Part shown: positions 16,821-26,333 of the stretch, one piece after another
How positions within the stretch are numbered: the stretch's first letter is position 1
Layout: every line of letters starts with the position of its first letter
Assembly: GCF_000956175.1 (NCBI RefSeq)
Contig: NZ_CP011070.1
Span: 248,001 to 312,000, forward strand
Direction: 5' to 3'
DNA: 64,000 nucleotides
DNA from: Nitrosopumilus adriaticus
GTDB taxonomy: Archaea; Thermoproteota; Nitrososphaeria; Nitrososphaerales; Nitrosopumilaceae
Notes under the pieces: model-generated
What the model saw: the letters and a program-made list of their open reading frames with translations, nothing else
Told to the model about the DNA's origin: nothing
Databases searched by the model: none
Translations under genes and position numbers: made by a program

Positions 16821-17080
16821 TCTTTTGGACATCCGTCTATTTTTTGGATATAGTATCCATTAGTCATAATTTCAATTTCCATATCTTCTGGAACTGACTG
16901 TGTGTGACAAAACCTGCATTCTTCTGTAGTTACCTTTGCAGTTTCTTCCCCGATTCCGTTTAACCACTCTTTTGCAAATGAAATTGCTTTTTCTGTATCG
17001 CTAGTATCTGTAACTACATCAAAATGCATTGTATGACCATCTTTAGCTTTTACATATGTGTCAAAAACATGAAAATCCAT
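16817..17080 (-). CDS. DUF2024-family protein
   Basis: An 87-aa protein with the family's opening pattern (H-V-F-D-T-Y-V-K, then D-G-H-T-M-H-F-D-V). A C-R-F-C-H pair near residue 55 and Cys84 could bind a metal. The family occurs in bacteria and archaea without a known function. It follows the gene at 17095-17448 with a 14-nt gap on the same strand and converges on the ROK gene. Confidence 0.75.
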   Translation of the reverse strand: MDFHVFDTYVKAKDGHTMHFDVVTDTSDTEKAISFAKEWLNGIGEETAKVTTEECRFCHTQSVPEDMEIEIMTNGYYIQKIDGCPKD

Positions 17081-17094
17081 ATCAATTAAAAATT

Positions 17095-17448
17095 TTAGGA
17101 ATATTTATTTTTAATTTTTATTATTTTATCTACTATCTCGATAACATCTGCATCTAACTCCGTACTAATCAAAATCAATCCTGCCCCACCAATAGGAATT
17201 GTTATACGAAATATTTTCTCATATTTTGCTAATGCAAAAATTGGCTTACCAATTTTTTCTGATGTTTTCTTTCGTGTAGACCATCGATAAACTGCTTGAG
17301 ATAATGACAATTCAGTTTCTTCTCTTGATAAATGACTTTGTAATCCTTCTTTCATTTTATCATAGAGTTCACCGTAATCATAAACGCCTACATATCTGAT
17401 CTTTTTATCACATTCTAAAATATAATCACAAATTTTTTCATATTCCAA
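17095..17448 (-). CDS. Hypothetical conserved protein, 117 aa
   Basis: I do not recognise a named family with confidence. The order helix, short strands, helix, then the strand pairs I-F-A-L-A-K-Y, I-F-R-I-T-I-P and L-I-L-I-S-T would suit a small roadblock/profilin-like sensory or scaffold fold of the sort expanded in Thaumarchaeota. It lies 8 nt after guaA on the same strand, so it is probably co-transcribed with it. Confidence 0.6.
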   Translation of the reverse strand: MEYEKICDYILECDKKIRYVGVYDYGELYDKMKEGLQSHLSREETELSLSQAVYRWSTRKKTSEKIGKPIFALAKYEKIFRITIPIGGAGLILISTELDADVIEIVDKIIKIKNKYS

Positions 17449-17456
17449 AATTATCC

Positions 17457-18980
17457 CTACTGTGGTTCAATTGTTGCAGGAGGTTTGCTTGAAATTGTAT
17501 ATGTTACCCAAGTAACATCTTCTATTTCATTTGTTATTCTATTACTCATCTTTTCTAACAGACCATGTGGTAGTCTAGTCCAATCAGCTGTCATTGCATC
17601 AATTGAATCAACAACCCTAATCATCACGATATTGCCATATCTGCGCTCATCGCCCACAACTCCTACTGCCCTATCGTCACCTACAGCAGCATATGCTTGC
17701 CAAACTTTATCATACAAATTTGCCTCTAGTAATTCATCCTCAACAATTCTGCTGGCTACTTTTGCAATCTTTAGCTTAGTTGGATTAACTTCTCCAATAA
17801 TTCTAACAGCTAGTCCTGGTCCTGGGAATGGATGTCTCATGAAAAGTTTTTCTGGAACTTGAAGGATTTTTGCAATCTTTCTTACTTCATCTTTGTACAA
17901 TTCTCTTAATGGCTCTAAAATTTCTAAATTGAGCCAATCTGGTAATCCACCTACATTATGATGAGATTTTATTACTGCTGCAGGCCCTTTTGAAACTCCA
18001 CTTTCAATAACATCTGGATATAATGTTCCTTGAGCTAGCCATTTGAAAGGACCGTTTTTCTCAGCAAATTCAGTAAAAACATGAATGAATTCTTCTCCTA
18101 CGATCATTCTTTTCTTTTCTGGATCTTCTACTCCCTTTAGTTTTCCAAGAAATTGTTCTGCAGCATCAATTGAAGTGAAATCAACTTGGAAATTATCTTT
18201 GAACATTTCCTCAATCTCTTTTTCTTCATTTAATCGTAATAACCCGTTATTTACAAAAACACACTTTAGTCTATCACCTATTGCTTTGTGAATTAATAGT
18301 GCAACTACCGTTGAATCTATCCCACCGCTTACTCCACATAATACATTTCCTTCAATTTTAGAAATTTTCTCTACTGCTGAATCTATGAATCCCTCCATAG
18401 TCCAATCTTGTTTTGCTCCACAAACTTTTAAAACAAAATTCTTAAGAATTTCAGTTCCTTGCTCTGTATGTACTACTTCAGGATGAAATTGAATTCCGTA
18501 AATAGATTGATCCTCTGATGCAATAGCAGCAGCTTTTGCACCTTCAGTATGTCCAATTACCTGAAATCCAGGTGGAATTTGTTCTGCTTCATCCCCGTGA
18601 CTCATCCATGCTCTAACTGATTCTCCAATTCCATTTAGAAGATCTTTATCATTATCTATTGTGAGTAACGATGAACCGTATTCTTTATTTGCTCTTTTTA
18701 CTTTGCCACCGTACTTATTTACAATTAATTGATGACCATAACAAATTCCAAGAAGCGGTAAATTCATTTCAAATATTTTATTTTCAGGAACTGGAGCATC
18801 TGAACTATAAACACTTGATGGGCCCCCTGAGAAAATTATTCCTTTTGGATTGAGTTTCTGCAATTCCTCATAAGTAATGTCGAAAGGTACAAGTTCCGCA
18901 TAAACTGAAAACTCTCTAATTCTTCTGCAAATCAAATGGCTGTACTGTGAGCCAAAATCTAAAACTACAATTTTATCCAT
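17457..18980 (-). CDS. guaA: GMP synthase (glutamine-hydrolysing)
   Basis: 507-aa single-chain GMP synthase converting XMP to GMP. The N-terminal class I glutaminase has G-I-C-Y-G-H-Q with the Cys nucleophile and H-P-E-V as the His-Glu pair; the PPi-loop S-G-G-I-D-S-T follows; the C-terminal dimerisation domain ends in P-P-A-T-I-E-P-Q. Many archaea split this enzyme into two subunits; here it is fused as in bacteria. I use ATG 18980; the upstream TTG at 19004 lies in the preceding gene. GuaB lies at 21264. Confidence 0.95.
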   Translation of the reverse strand: MDKIVVLDFGSQYSHLICRRIREFSVYAELVPFDITYEELQKLNPKGIIFSGGPSSVYSSDAPVPENKIFEMNLPLLGICYGHQLIVNKYGGKVKRANKEYGSSLLTIDNDKDLLNGIGESVRAWMSHGDEAEQIPPGFQVIGHTEGAKAAAIASEDQSIYGIQFHPEVVHTEQGTEILKNFVLKVCGAKQDWTMEGFIDSAVEKISKIEGNVLCGVSGGIDSTVVALLIHKAIGDRLKCVFVNNGLLRLNEEKEIEEMFKDNFQVDFTSIDAAEQFLGKLKGVEDPEKKRMIVGEEFIHVFTEFAEKNGPFKWLAQGTLYPDVIESGVSKGPAAVIKSHHNVGGLPDWLNLEILEPLRELYKDEVRKIAKILQVPEKLFMRHPFPGPGLAVRIIGEVNPTKLKIAKVASRIVEDELLEANLYDKVWQAYAAVGDDRAVGVVGDERRYGNIVMIRVVDSIDAMTADWTRLPHGLLEKMSNRITNEIEDVTWVTYTISSKPPATIEPQ

Positions 18981-18984
18981 GTTA

Positions 18985-19560
18985 TCACTTTTTGATATTT
19001 TCAAGCATTCTAGTTAATGACCATCCTGCTGTGTTGATTAACTCGTTGACTCTTTCTTTTTGTCTGTAGTTTTTAATTATAATTTCTCGAATATCTGTTC
19101 CATTCTTGTTGATTATGTAATCAATAACTGATTCCTTTTGGATTTTCCCGTTTTCTGCTTCTTGAAAATCCTTCTTCTTCATTTCTCCAATTATTCTATC
19201 TAAAAAGAATGATTTGAATGGTGGAGTATCTGCATTTATCTCAATTTCATTGTCTAAAACTATGGATAGTTGTTCTGGTGTTACAAATGCATTGGCAATT
19301 ATTTTGCCATCATTAACTCTTTTAATTGGAATTGAATTTTCTACAGGTTTTTCAATTTTTTTAGGTTCAGGTTGAATTTCAACATCTTTTCTAATTTCTA
19401 ACTGAGAGGCTTTTGTAAAACTAGAATCCTTAAGGAATGAATCTAAAACTGTGATGTTTTTTTCTAGCATTTCAATGGATTCTTGATGTTTATCAATTTG
19501 CTCGATCAAACTTTCTTTCAAAGCAGCAATTCCCTTTACCTGCTCTGCTGAAAATTTCAT
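18985..19560 (-). CDS. Hypothetical coiled-coil protein, 191 aa
   Basis: Unrecognised. Residues 5-45 form a heptad-rich coiled coil; a Pro/Glu/Lys linker (60-80) follows; the C-terminal 100 residues are predicted alpha/beta, with D-R-I-I-G-E-M and a final helix ending in T-R-M-L-E-N. No membrane segment. It is separated from guaA by only a few bases and probably shares its transcript. Confidence 0.65.
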   Translation of the reverse strand: MKFSAEQVKGIAALKESLIEQIDKHQESIEMLEKNITVLDSFLKDSSFTKASQLEIRKDVEIQPEPKKIEKPVENSIPIKRVNDGKIIANAFVTPEQLSIVLDNEIEINADTPPFKSFFLDRIIGEMKKKDFQEAENGKIQKESVIDYIINKNGTDIREIIIKNYRQKERVNELINTAGWSLTRMLENIKK

Positions 19561-19595
19561 AATTTGATTAATGAGGGATGGGTATTAAATGCATT

Positions 19596-20333
19596 CTAGG
19601 TAATTATAATATCAAGTTCTTTGTATGATATTTTTTTAAATCCTTGAATTGACTTTGATGTGGTAAATAATTCTGATTTTGTAAAAGTTGATAACCATTC
19701 TAAAAGATTTTCTCCTCTTTTTAATTTCTGTAGTTTTGTTTTCCTTTCTGTTTTCTTTGTATTAGAAAATTTACCAATTTTATTCCCAAAATCCATTCCA
19801 AATAAAATGATTTTTCTTGCATTAAAATAATTAGCTAGGAAAACTCCTCTATCCCCATCAGTAAATCCTCCAAAATTTTGAATTTTACTAAAAGGTTTTG
19901 ATTGTGTTGTGCCAATACAATTTTTAAATTTTTTTACAAGCTCTAATTTTTTAATATTGTCACCATGTGCATGTACAACAAAAATAGATTTTGTTTTTGC
20001 AATTTTTTCCATAGTTGCTTCATCTCCATCTAAATCCGTAATTATGATGTCTGGAATTATTCCATTTTCTACAAGTGGTTTTAGTGCACTATCAGCAGCA
20101 ATTTTTATTGATTTTCCGTATTTTTTTAATCTTGGAATTGAAGTTGATAATGAGGGGCCCGAACCAATAACAAAAACAGTATTTCCTTCAATTAATCGAA
20201 TAATTTTTTCAATGGTATTTGATTTTTTTAAAAGAGAGTTTAACACAATTGCTGATTCTGAATCTTTTTTTTCTGAATAATTAAATTCCTTTAAAATATC
20301 AGAGTATCTCTTTTTCCAACCTAAAAGCATCAT
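19596..20333 (-). CDS. mptE: MptE-like 6-hydroxymethyl-7,8-dihydropterin pyrophosphokinase (DUF115)
   Basis: The archaeal DUF115 pyrophosphokinase activates hydroxymethyl-dihydropterin for the next step of tetrahydrofolate or tetrahydromethanopterin synthesis. F-V-I-G-S-G-P-S-L (about 52-60), A-A-D-S-A, I-I-T-D-L-D-G-D and a later T-D-G-D-R-G are the expected nucleotide/metal motifs, and G-M-D-F-G follows. Starts are ambiguous: ATG at 20333 or 20330, or TTG at 20342 inside the divergent gene. It faces the dihydropteroate synthase-like gene, the next enzyme of the same pathway, start to start. Confidence 0.85.
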   Translation of the reverse strand: MMLLGWKKRYSDILKEFNYSEKKDSESAIVLNSLLKKSNTIEKIIRLIEGNTVFVIGSGPSLSTSIPRLKKYGKSIKIAADSALKPLVENGIIPDIIITDLDGDEATMEKIAKTKSIFVVHAHGDNIKKLELVKKFKNCIGTTQSKPFSKIQNFGGFTDGDRGVFLANYFNARKIILFGMDFGNKIGKFSNTKKTERKTKLQKLKRGENLLEWLSTFTKSELFTTSKSIQGFKKISYKELDIIIT

Positions 20334-21233
20334 ATGACTCAAATTGCATTAGATTTGATAAACCATGTGGCAAAAATTGCAAATGTAGGCGTAGGTGGAA
20401 AAAACCCTGTACGTATTATGGGGATTTTGAACACAAGTCCTGAATCTTTTTACAAAAAATCTATCTATACAAGTACAATTCAGATCAAAAACTCAATAAA
20501 AGATATGGAAAATTATGGTGCTGATTTTATTGATGTCGGCGGAATGTCTACTGCACCCTATCTATCTACAATAATATCTGAAAAAACTGAATCCAAAAGA
20601 ATTCTTTCTGCAATTAAAATAATTCAGAATGTCTCTAATCTTCCAATCTCTGTTGATACCTGTAGAGCTATTGTCGCAAAAGATGCTTTGGAGCATGGGG
20701 TTGAAATAATTAATGATATTTCAGGATTAAAGTATGATGAAGAAATGCGAAAAGTGGTATCAGAGTTTTCTCCATCACTAATTTTATGTGCATATGATTC
20801 TAAAACAGTTTCAGGTAATCCTGTGCCAACAACAAAAAAACTTTTTAGAGAAAGCTTGAAAATTGCCAAAGATTCTCATGTTTCATCAGAGAAAATTGTA
20901 TTAGATCCTGCTATTGGATTTTTTAGAAAAACAGGAAAAGGGCCATTTTTTACCAAAATTAAATCTGATTGGGTAAAAAGGGATCTAGCAATTATTCAAA
21001 ACTTGAAATCTATAAAACAAAATTTCCCTATTTTAATTTCAGTATCTAACAAATCTTTTCTGGGGAATATTTTACAAAAAGAAAATCCCGCTGATCGATT
21101 ATTTGGATCTATTGCAGCAGAGGCAATCTCTGTAATTAATGGGGCAGACATTATTCGTACTCATAATGTCCAGGCAACCAGAGATGCAATAACTATAGCA
21201 TCAAAATTATCAAAACAACACAAAGGCTTATAA
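20334..21233 (+). CDS. folP: Dihydropteroate synthase-like protein
   Basis: TIM-barrel pterin-binding enzyme, 299 aa. G-I-L-N-T-S-P-E-S-F-Y (about 29-39) is the conserved first DHPS motif, followed by F-I-D-V-G-G-M-S-T, S-V-D-T-C-R, I-I-N-D-I-S-G and a final R-T-H-N-V motif. It should join the pterin pyrophosphate to an aminobenzoate-type acceptor; archaeal members may use a different acceptor from folate. The ATG at 20334 abuts the mptE start. An in-frame GTG at 20367 would still leave a complete enzyme and would make room for a promoter. Confidence 0.85.
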   Translation: MTQIALDLINHVAKIANVGVGGKNPVRIMGILNTSPESFYKKSIYTSTIQIKNSIKDMENYGADFIDVGGMSTAPYLSTIISEKTESKRILSAIKIIQNVSNLPISVDTCRAIVAKDALEHGVEIINDISGLKYDEEMRKVVSEFSPSLILCAYDSKTVSGNPVPTTKKLFRESLKIAKDSHVSSEKIVLDPAIGFFRKTGKGPFFTKIKSDWVKRDLAIIQNLKSIKQNFPILISVSNKSFLGNILQKENPADRLFGSIAAEAISVINGADIIRTHNVQATRDAITIASKLSKQHKGL

Positions 21234-21263
21234 TCAATATTCAACTTTCTTAACAAGGTTTCA

Positions 21264-22694
21264 TTGGAATTCAAAGAAGGATTAACTTTTGACGACGTTC
21301 TTCTTGTACCCAAATATTCAGATATTACAAGTAGAAGTCAAACCGATCTAAGTACAAAATTATCTCGAAATATCACAATAAACATTCCATTTGTGAGTGC
21401 AAATATGGATACTGTAACAGAGTCGTCTATGGCTGTAGCCATGGCTCGTGCTGGGGGTATCGGTATTATTCACAGATTTTTGACTATAGAAGAACAAGCA
21501 CATGAAGTTCTAAAAGTAAAGCGTTCAGGAAGTATAATGATAGAAAACCCATATTCTATTACTTCTGACAAGTCAGTTCAAGATGCTCTTGACTATGCAA
21601 ATGATATGGAAATTTCTGGTCTTTTAGTAGTTGACTCGAATTCAAAACTAATTGGAATAGTAACTGAGAGGGATCTATTATTTGCTGATCCTAAACTTCG
21701 AATTGAAGATATTATGACTAAGGATGTCGTAACTGCAAAATTTGGAGTTTCCCTAGATGAATCTAAAGAAATTTTGCATCAACATAGAATTGAAAAATTA
21801 CCTATAGTTGATGATTCAGGAATTATCAAAGGACTGATTACAAGTAAGGATATTACAAATAATGCAGATTTTCCAAATGCTTCAAAAGATAAGAAAGGTC
21901 GCCCATTAGTTGGAGCAGCAGTTGGTGTAAAAGGTGACTTTTTAGAACGAAGTGAGTCTCTCTTAGAAGCAGGTGCTGATGTACTTGTTGTAGACATTGC
22001 ACATGGTCATAGTGAAAATGCAATGAGTACAATTCGTAATATCAAAAAAGCATTTCCAAATTGTGAACTAATTGCAGGAAACATTGCAACTGCTCAAGGT
22101 GCTGAAGATTTGATTAAAGCAGGTGTTGATGCTGTAAAGGTTGGTGTTGGCTCTGGCTCAATTTGTATTACTAGAGTAATTACGGGTTCAGGTGTTCCAC
22201 AATTAACTGCAGTAATGGATTGTGCAAAAATTGGAAAGGAATATGGAATTCCAATAATTTCTGATGGTGGTACAAGAACTTCTGGTGATGCAACTAAAGC
22301 ATTAGCTTCTGGTGCTTCATCTGTAATGGTTGGCAGTATGCTAGGCGGAACTGATGAATCTCCTGGAACTGTCTTGACTAAAAATGGGAAACGCTTCAAA
22401 GTTTATCGTGGAATGGCTTCTTTAGCTGCATCAATTGGCAGAAAATCAAAAGAAACAGGCTCAATATCACTTGATGATGATCTAAATGATTATGTTGCAG
22501 AAGGGGTTGAAGCCATGGTTCCTTACAAAGGTACAGTTACTGATATTCTAAAACAACTAACTGGTGGAGTTCGTTCTGGTTTGAGTTACTGTGGTGCACA
22601 TTCAATTCCACAAATGCAAGAAAATGCAGAATTTATCAAAATGTCAAGAGCTGGGTTTGCAGAAAGCCAGCCTCATGATGTTTCTTTGATGTAG
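21264..22694 (+). CDS. guaB: Inosine-5'-monophosphate dehydrogenase
   Basis: 476-aa NAD-dependent enzyme making XMP from IMP, feeding guaA. The TIM barrel is interrupted by two CBS domains (about 90-205). The catalytic Cys lies in G-S-G-S-I-C-I-T-R (about residue 301); S-D-G-G-T-R and M-V-G-S-M-L-G-G form the phosphate site; the C-terminal flap includes E-A-M-V-P-Y-K-G. Start is TTG at 21264. It lies 30 nt after folP. Confidence 0.95.
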   Translation: MEFKEGLTFDDVLLVPKYSDITSRSQTDLSTKLSRNITINIPFVSANMDTVTESSMAVAMARAGGIGIIHRFLTIEEQAHEVLKVKRSGSIMIENPYSITSDKSVQDALDYANDMEISGLLVVDSNSKLIGIVTERDLLFADPKLRIEDIMTKDVVTAKFGVSLDESKEILHQHRIEKLPIVDDSGIIKGLITSKDITNNADFPNASKDKKGRPLVGAAVGVKGDFLERSESLLEAGADVLVVDIAHGHSENAMSTIRNIKKAFPNCELIAGNIATAQGAEDLIKAGVDAVKVGVGSGSICITRVITGSGVPQLTAVMDCAKIGKEYGIPIISDGGTRTSGDATKALASGASSVMVGSMLGGTDESPGTVLTKNGKRFKVYRGMASLAASIGRKSKETGSISLDDDLNDYVAEGVEAMVPYKGTVTDILKQLTGGVRSGLSYCGAHSIPQMQENAEFIKMSRAGFAESQPHDVSLM

Positions 22695-22729
22695 ATAATT
22701 TTTTAAGCAGTATCTGAAACAATTCAAAC

Positions 22730-23197
22730 ATGTTATCCAAAAGAACTATCATAGGACTGGTAGTCGGTAGTGTAATTATTGCAATAGGTGGATATTCTTT
22801 AATTTTACATATTGGTACAATCACTGTAAATGAAAATTATGTTGTAGCTGTTGGCGATTCAACTCACTATAAAATTCCTGCCCCTGCAAGTACGAGACAA
22901 ACTATGACAATAATTGGTGATGCATTTGATCTTAAATTTTCTAGTCCTGCAGATGGTTTACAAATTCCAACTACTTCTTACAAAAAAGAGTTGAATTTAG
23001 ATTGGACTCATTTGGCAGATGGTGAAACAGAGATATCAATTCAAAATACTGGAAATACTGATTTGACAATCACTGGAGTTCTAATCAGAAGTTCTGATCC
23101 ATTATGGTTCACATATGATCTTATGGTAATTACATCTGGTATGGTAATCATTGGATTTAGTATGGGTTTTACACTAAGAAAACCAAAAGGATTTTAG
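22730..23197 (+). CDS. Membrane protein with extracytoplasmic beta domain, 155 aa
   Basis: Unrecognised. One N-terminal membrane helix (about 6-28), a beta-rich domain of about 90 residues without Cys, and a second helix near the C terminus (about 128-148) ending in a basic tail. The topology suggests both ends in the cytoplasm and the beta domain outside. The 3' end overlaps the convergent pheA stop by 4 nt. Confidence 0.7.
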   Translation: MLSKRTIIGLVVGSVIIAIGGYSLILHIGTITVNENYVVAVGDSTHYKIPAPASTRQTMTIIGDAFDLKFSSPADGLQIPTTSYKKELNLDWTHLADGETEISIQNTGNTDLTITGVLIRSSDPLWFTYDLMVITSGMVIIGFSMGFTLRKPKGF

Positions 23198-24009
23198 CTT
23201 AGTTTGGCAGAAGGATAAGATCCTAAAACTTTCATAAACAGAGTATCATGTTTTATTTTTTCTAATATTTCTGAGATCTTTGAATCCTCTTTATGTCCTT
23301 CAAAATCTACATAGAAATTATATTCCCATGTGTTAGTTTTTGTTGGTCTGGATTCTATCTTTGTGAGATTGACATTATTTTTATGAAAATTCTCTATGAT
23401 TCTAAATAGTGAGCCTGGTTCATGCTTTATGGAGAAAATTATCGATGTTTTATCATTGCCTGAAATGGGACTAGTTGTTTTTGACAAAATTAAAAATCGT
23501 GTATAATTATTTAGATTATTTGCAATATTGTTTGAAACAATTGGCATGTCATAAATTTCAGCTGCATCCTTACTTGCAATCCCAGCACAATTTTTATTTT
23601 TTAACTCTTTAACAATTTTTACACTGCCAGCAGTATCGTATGTTGGAATTGATTTCATATTGTGTTCTTCAATAAATTTTCTGCACTGACCTAAAGCTTG
23701 TGGATGCGAATAAACTGTATTGATTTCATCTAATTTTCCAATTCCAATCAAACAATGCTCTATTCTGTGATAAATCTCCCCTATAGCATTTAGATCTGTG
23801 GAATACAATAAATCATAACTTTCACCTACACTTCCTTCTATTGAATTCTCTACTGGTAAAATTGAATATTCTGTTTTATCTGTAGATGTATTCTCTAATA
23901 CTCCGGCAAATGTCGATAGTGGAACAGTGTTGATTTCTTTGTTAAAAAATGCTCTTGCTGCAGCTTCACTGTATGCCCCTCGTTCACCTTGGAACGAAAC
24001 CTGAATCAT
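23194..24009 (-). CDS. pheA: Prephenate dehydratase
   Basis: 271-aa monofunctional enzyme converting prephenate to phenylpyruvate for phenylalanine synthesis. The start F-Q-G-E-R-G-A-Y-S-E-A-A is diagnostic. N-Y-T-R-F-L-I-L stands where the family has the catalytic T-R-F motif. An ACT domain (about 185-265, with E-P-G-S-L and I-E-S-R-P) should give phenylalanine feedback inhibition. Three nt after the csl4 stop, so probably one transcript. Confidence 0.92.
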   Translation of the reverse strand: MIQVSFQGERGAYSEAAARAFFNKEINTVPLSTFAGVLENTSTDKTEYSILPVENSIEGSVGESYDLLYSTDLNAIGEIYHRIEHCLIGIGKLDEINTVYSHPQALGQCRKFIEEHNMKSIPTYDTAGSVKIVKELKNKNCAGIASKDAAEIYDMPIVSNNIANNLNNYTRFLILSKTTSPISGNDKTSIIFSIKHEPGSLFRIIENFHKNNVNLTKIESRPTKTNTWEYNFYVDFEGHKEDSKISEILEKIKHDTLFMKVLGSYPSAKLS

Positions 24010-24012
24010 TTC

Positions 24013-24564
24013 TTACTCTCTCAATTTTATGAAATCGCTATTTCCAAAATCAGAAGAAAGTTTTCTCTCATCAATCCATGCACATTCAGTACATTTTATG
24101 GCATCGCGCATTGGAACAACTTTTCCACCGCATTTTCTACATTTTGTGAATAATATTCCTAAATCTGGCTCACTTATTGCTGCATGAATTGTACCGTTAA
24201 GATGATTCAGAATTTTTAATTTTACAATGTCATTTACAAGTGCAACATTTCTTATTCTCAAGTTTCGAGTTGAGCAAACACACTCAACTTTTGATGTGGT
24301 AGGTTTTCCATTAATGTAATCAATTGAAACTGCAATCATAGATGACATTACCGCTGCAACTGTCCCAATAATGATGTCACCTACTTGAGGAATTGATAGA
24401 AGTTTTGGATGCTTAATGTTTGCAATTCGTGTTTCTTTGTTGATGTCTTTTTCGCCGACAGTTGCTGCTCTAACCATGTCTCCATCATCAAAGGTGTTAT
24501 GTCCTGCCTCATATTCTTCAATAGATGCTATTTTGTCACCTGGGAATGTTGCATTTTCAGACAT
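24013..24564 (-). CDS. csl4: Exosome RNA-binding subunit Csl4
   Basis: 183-aa cap subunit of the archaeal RNA exosome. Order: N-terminal L14e-like domain (F-P-G-D-K-I-A), central S1 RNA-binding domain (about 60-140, beginning V-G-D-I-I-I-G-T-V), then a zinc ribbon with C-R-K-C and C-T-E-C. It recruits substrate and partner proteins to the Rrp41/Rrp42 ring, whose genes are not in this window. Precedes pheA in a probable two-gene unit. Confidence 0.92.
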   Translation of the reverse strand: MSENATFPGDKIASIEEYEAGHNTFDDGDMVRAATVGEKDINKETRIANIKHPKLLSIPQVGDIIIGTVAAVMSSMIAVSIDYINGKPTTSKVECVCSTRNLRIRNVALVNDIVKLKILNHLNGTIHAAISEPDLGILFTKCRKCGGKVVPMRDAIKCTECAWIDERKLSSDFGNSDFIKLRE

Positions 24565-24651
24565 GCTGAGATTTTTGTTTTTATGATTATAATTGTTTGT
24601 GGTCTGAAATTAGCTGGTAAATCATATATCTCCAAAACTCTCAAAAAAATC

Positions 24652-25731
24652 ATGAAAGCCTTAGTCTATGATGAATATACTACTAATGATGATTTTTCTA
24701 AAATCTTAAAAATCAAAGATCTACCTATACCTAAACCAAAATCTAATGAAGTTATCATCAAAGTAAAATCAGCAGCACTAAACTATGATGATATTTGGGG
24801 TATGAGGGGAAAACCATTAGCAATCCCGTTACCTCACATTTCTGGAACAGATGCTTCAGGTGAAGTAGTGGAAATTGGTAAAGATGTGAAAAACATCAAA
24901 GTTGGTGATAGAGTAGTGTCTCATGGAAACATGTCATGTAGAGTTTGCAAAGCATGTACTGATGGACGTGAATATGATTGTAGAAAGAGAACTATTTGGG
25001 GTTTTGAAACAGGTCCTCTTTGGGGAGGGTATTGTGAATTTACTCATCTCCCAGAAGTCAATGTCGTAAAAATTCCAGAAGGAGTTTCTTATGATCAAGC
25101 AGCTGCTGCATCAATGACATTGCTGACATCATGGCATATGTTAGTTGGAAGAGCAAAAATTCACCCTGGACAATTAGTTCTGATTATGGGCGGTAGTTCA
25201 GGTGTTGGAAATTATGGGATTCAAATTGCAAAACTTTTTGGATGTACTGTAATTGCAACTGCAAGTCCTGACAAATTAGAACAATTACTAGAACTTGGAG
25301 CAGATTTTGCTGTAGATCATAGAAAAGAGGATTGGCATAAAGAAGTAAGATCAATTGCAAAAAAAATCCCAAAACAATTTGGTGATATACCTGGTATTGA
25401 TGTAATCTTTGAACATATTGGTGGTAATCATTGGAATAAAGAATTAACACTACTGAATTATGGTGGAACCATTGTCACAACTGGTGCAACTACAGGATAT
25501 GATGCAAAAACTGATCTACGTCATATTTTCTTTAAAGGAATAAACATTTTAGGCTCAACTCAAGGAACAAGGGCTGAATTAGAACAAGGTCTCTATTGGA
25601 TGTCACAAGGAAAAATCAAATCCATAATTGATTCCGTATACTCTTTAGAAGATGCAGCAGAGGCTCACAAAAAAATGCTTACAGGTAAAGGACTGTTTGG
25701 AAAGATCATCATGAAACCAAATTCTGATTAA
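24652..25731 (+). CDS. Zinc-dependent MDR-family alcohol dehydrogenase/enoyl reductase
   Basis: 359-aa medium-chain dehydrogenase. The structural-zinc lobe C-R-V-C-K-A-C with a fourth Cys (about 100-115) is present; the Rossmann motif reads G-G-S-S-G-V-G (about 180-186). The longer frame upstream of ATG 24652 is a shadow of csl4 and is rejected. Members act on alcohols, quinones or enoyl-CoAs. Ammonia-oxidising archaea need a reductase for acryloyl-CoA or semialdehydes in the 3-hydroxypropionate/4-hydroxybutyrate cycle and this is a possible but unproved candidate. Confidence 0.85.
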   Translation: MKALVYDEYTTNDDFSKILKIKDLPIPKPKSNEVIIKVKSAALNYDDIWGMRGKPLAIPLPHISGTDASGEVVEIGKDVKNIKVGDRVVSHGNMSCRVCKACTDGREYDCRKRTIWGFETGPLWGGYCEFTHLPEVNVVKIPEGVSYDQAAAASMTLLTSWHMLVGRAKIHPGQLVLIMGGSSGVGNYGIQIAKLFGCTVIATASPDKLEQLLELGADFAVDHRKEDWHKEVRSIAKKIPKQFGDIPGIDVIFEHIGGNHWNKELTLLNYGGTIVTTGATTGYDAKTDLRHIFFKGINILGSTQGTRAELEQGLYWMSQGKIKSIIDSVYSLEDAAEAHKKMLTGKGLFGKIIMKPNSD

Positions 25732-25733
25732 AT

Positions 25734-26333
25734 ATGTCTGATCCTAAAATAAATTCAATTTTAGATGAGGGAAACAGGCTATTCTTACATGGAAAATTAA
25801 AAGAAGCAATTATCTATTATGATAAAATTTTAAATGAAAATCCATTACATCTTAGCTCTCTTAACAATAAGGGATATGCACTAAGTAAACTAAAGGATTT
25901 TGAAAATGCTATGAAATGCTATGATTCTGCATTGGGAATTTACCCTGACGATCTTTCTGTATTAGTAAATAAAATCTCGTCATATCGTAAACTAGGACAA
26001 TTTATTGAAGCATTATCTCTATGTGATAAAATTCTAAAAAATAATCCAAATTACAACATTGCACTATACCACAAAGAACGAATTTTATTTTCCATGGAAA
26101 AATTTAACGAATCCATATCTTGCTGTGATAGTATATTGAATGATTATCCAGAAAATGCTGATGTCTTATTTGATAAATCTTGTAGTCTTGTAATGCTCTC
26201 AAAAATAGATGAAGCACTTGATTTACTTGAAAGAGCAATTTCTAAGGGATTGCAATATAAAATAAAGGCAAAAAAATCAAAATCTTTTGCAAAGTTATCT
26301 GATAATACTAGATTCAAAAATTTGGTATTGTAA
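25734..26333 (+). CDS. Tetratricopeptide (TPR) repeat protein
   Basis: 199 aa with about four TPR units from residue 12 to 160, each with the usual A/G-Y/A pattern (N-N-K-G-Y-A-L-S-K-L, Y-D-S-A-L-G-I-Y-P-D-D). No signal peptide or catalytic domain; a scaffold for protein contacts. It begins 2 nt after the MDR gene stop, so it may be co-expressed with it. It abuts the convergent dph2 gene. Confidence 0.85.
   Translation: MSDPKINSILDEGNRLFLHGKLKEAIIYYDKILNENPLHLSSLNNKGYALSKLKDFENAMKCYDSALGIYPDDLSVLVNKISSYRKLGQFIEALSLCDKILKNNPNYNIALYHKERILFSMEKFNESISCCDSILNDYPENADVLFDKSCSLVMLSKIDEALDLLERAISKGLQYKIKAKKSKSFAKLSDNTRFKNLVL

Noticed and set aside
24409-24651. In-frame extension upstream of the MDR oxidoreductase
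   Set aside because: It is Cys/Phe-rich, overlaps csl4 on the other strand and does not resemble the family; ATG 24652 begins a normal MDR N terminus.
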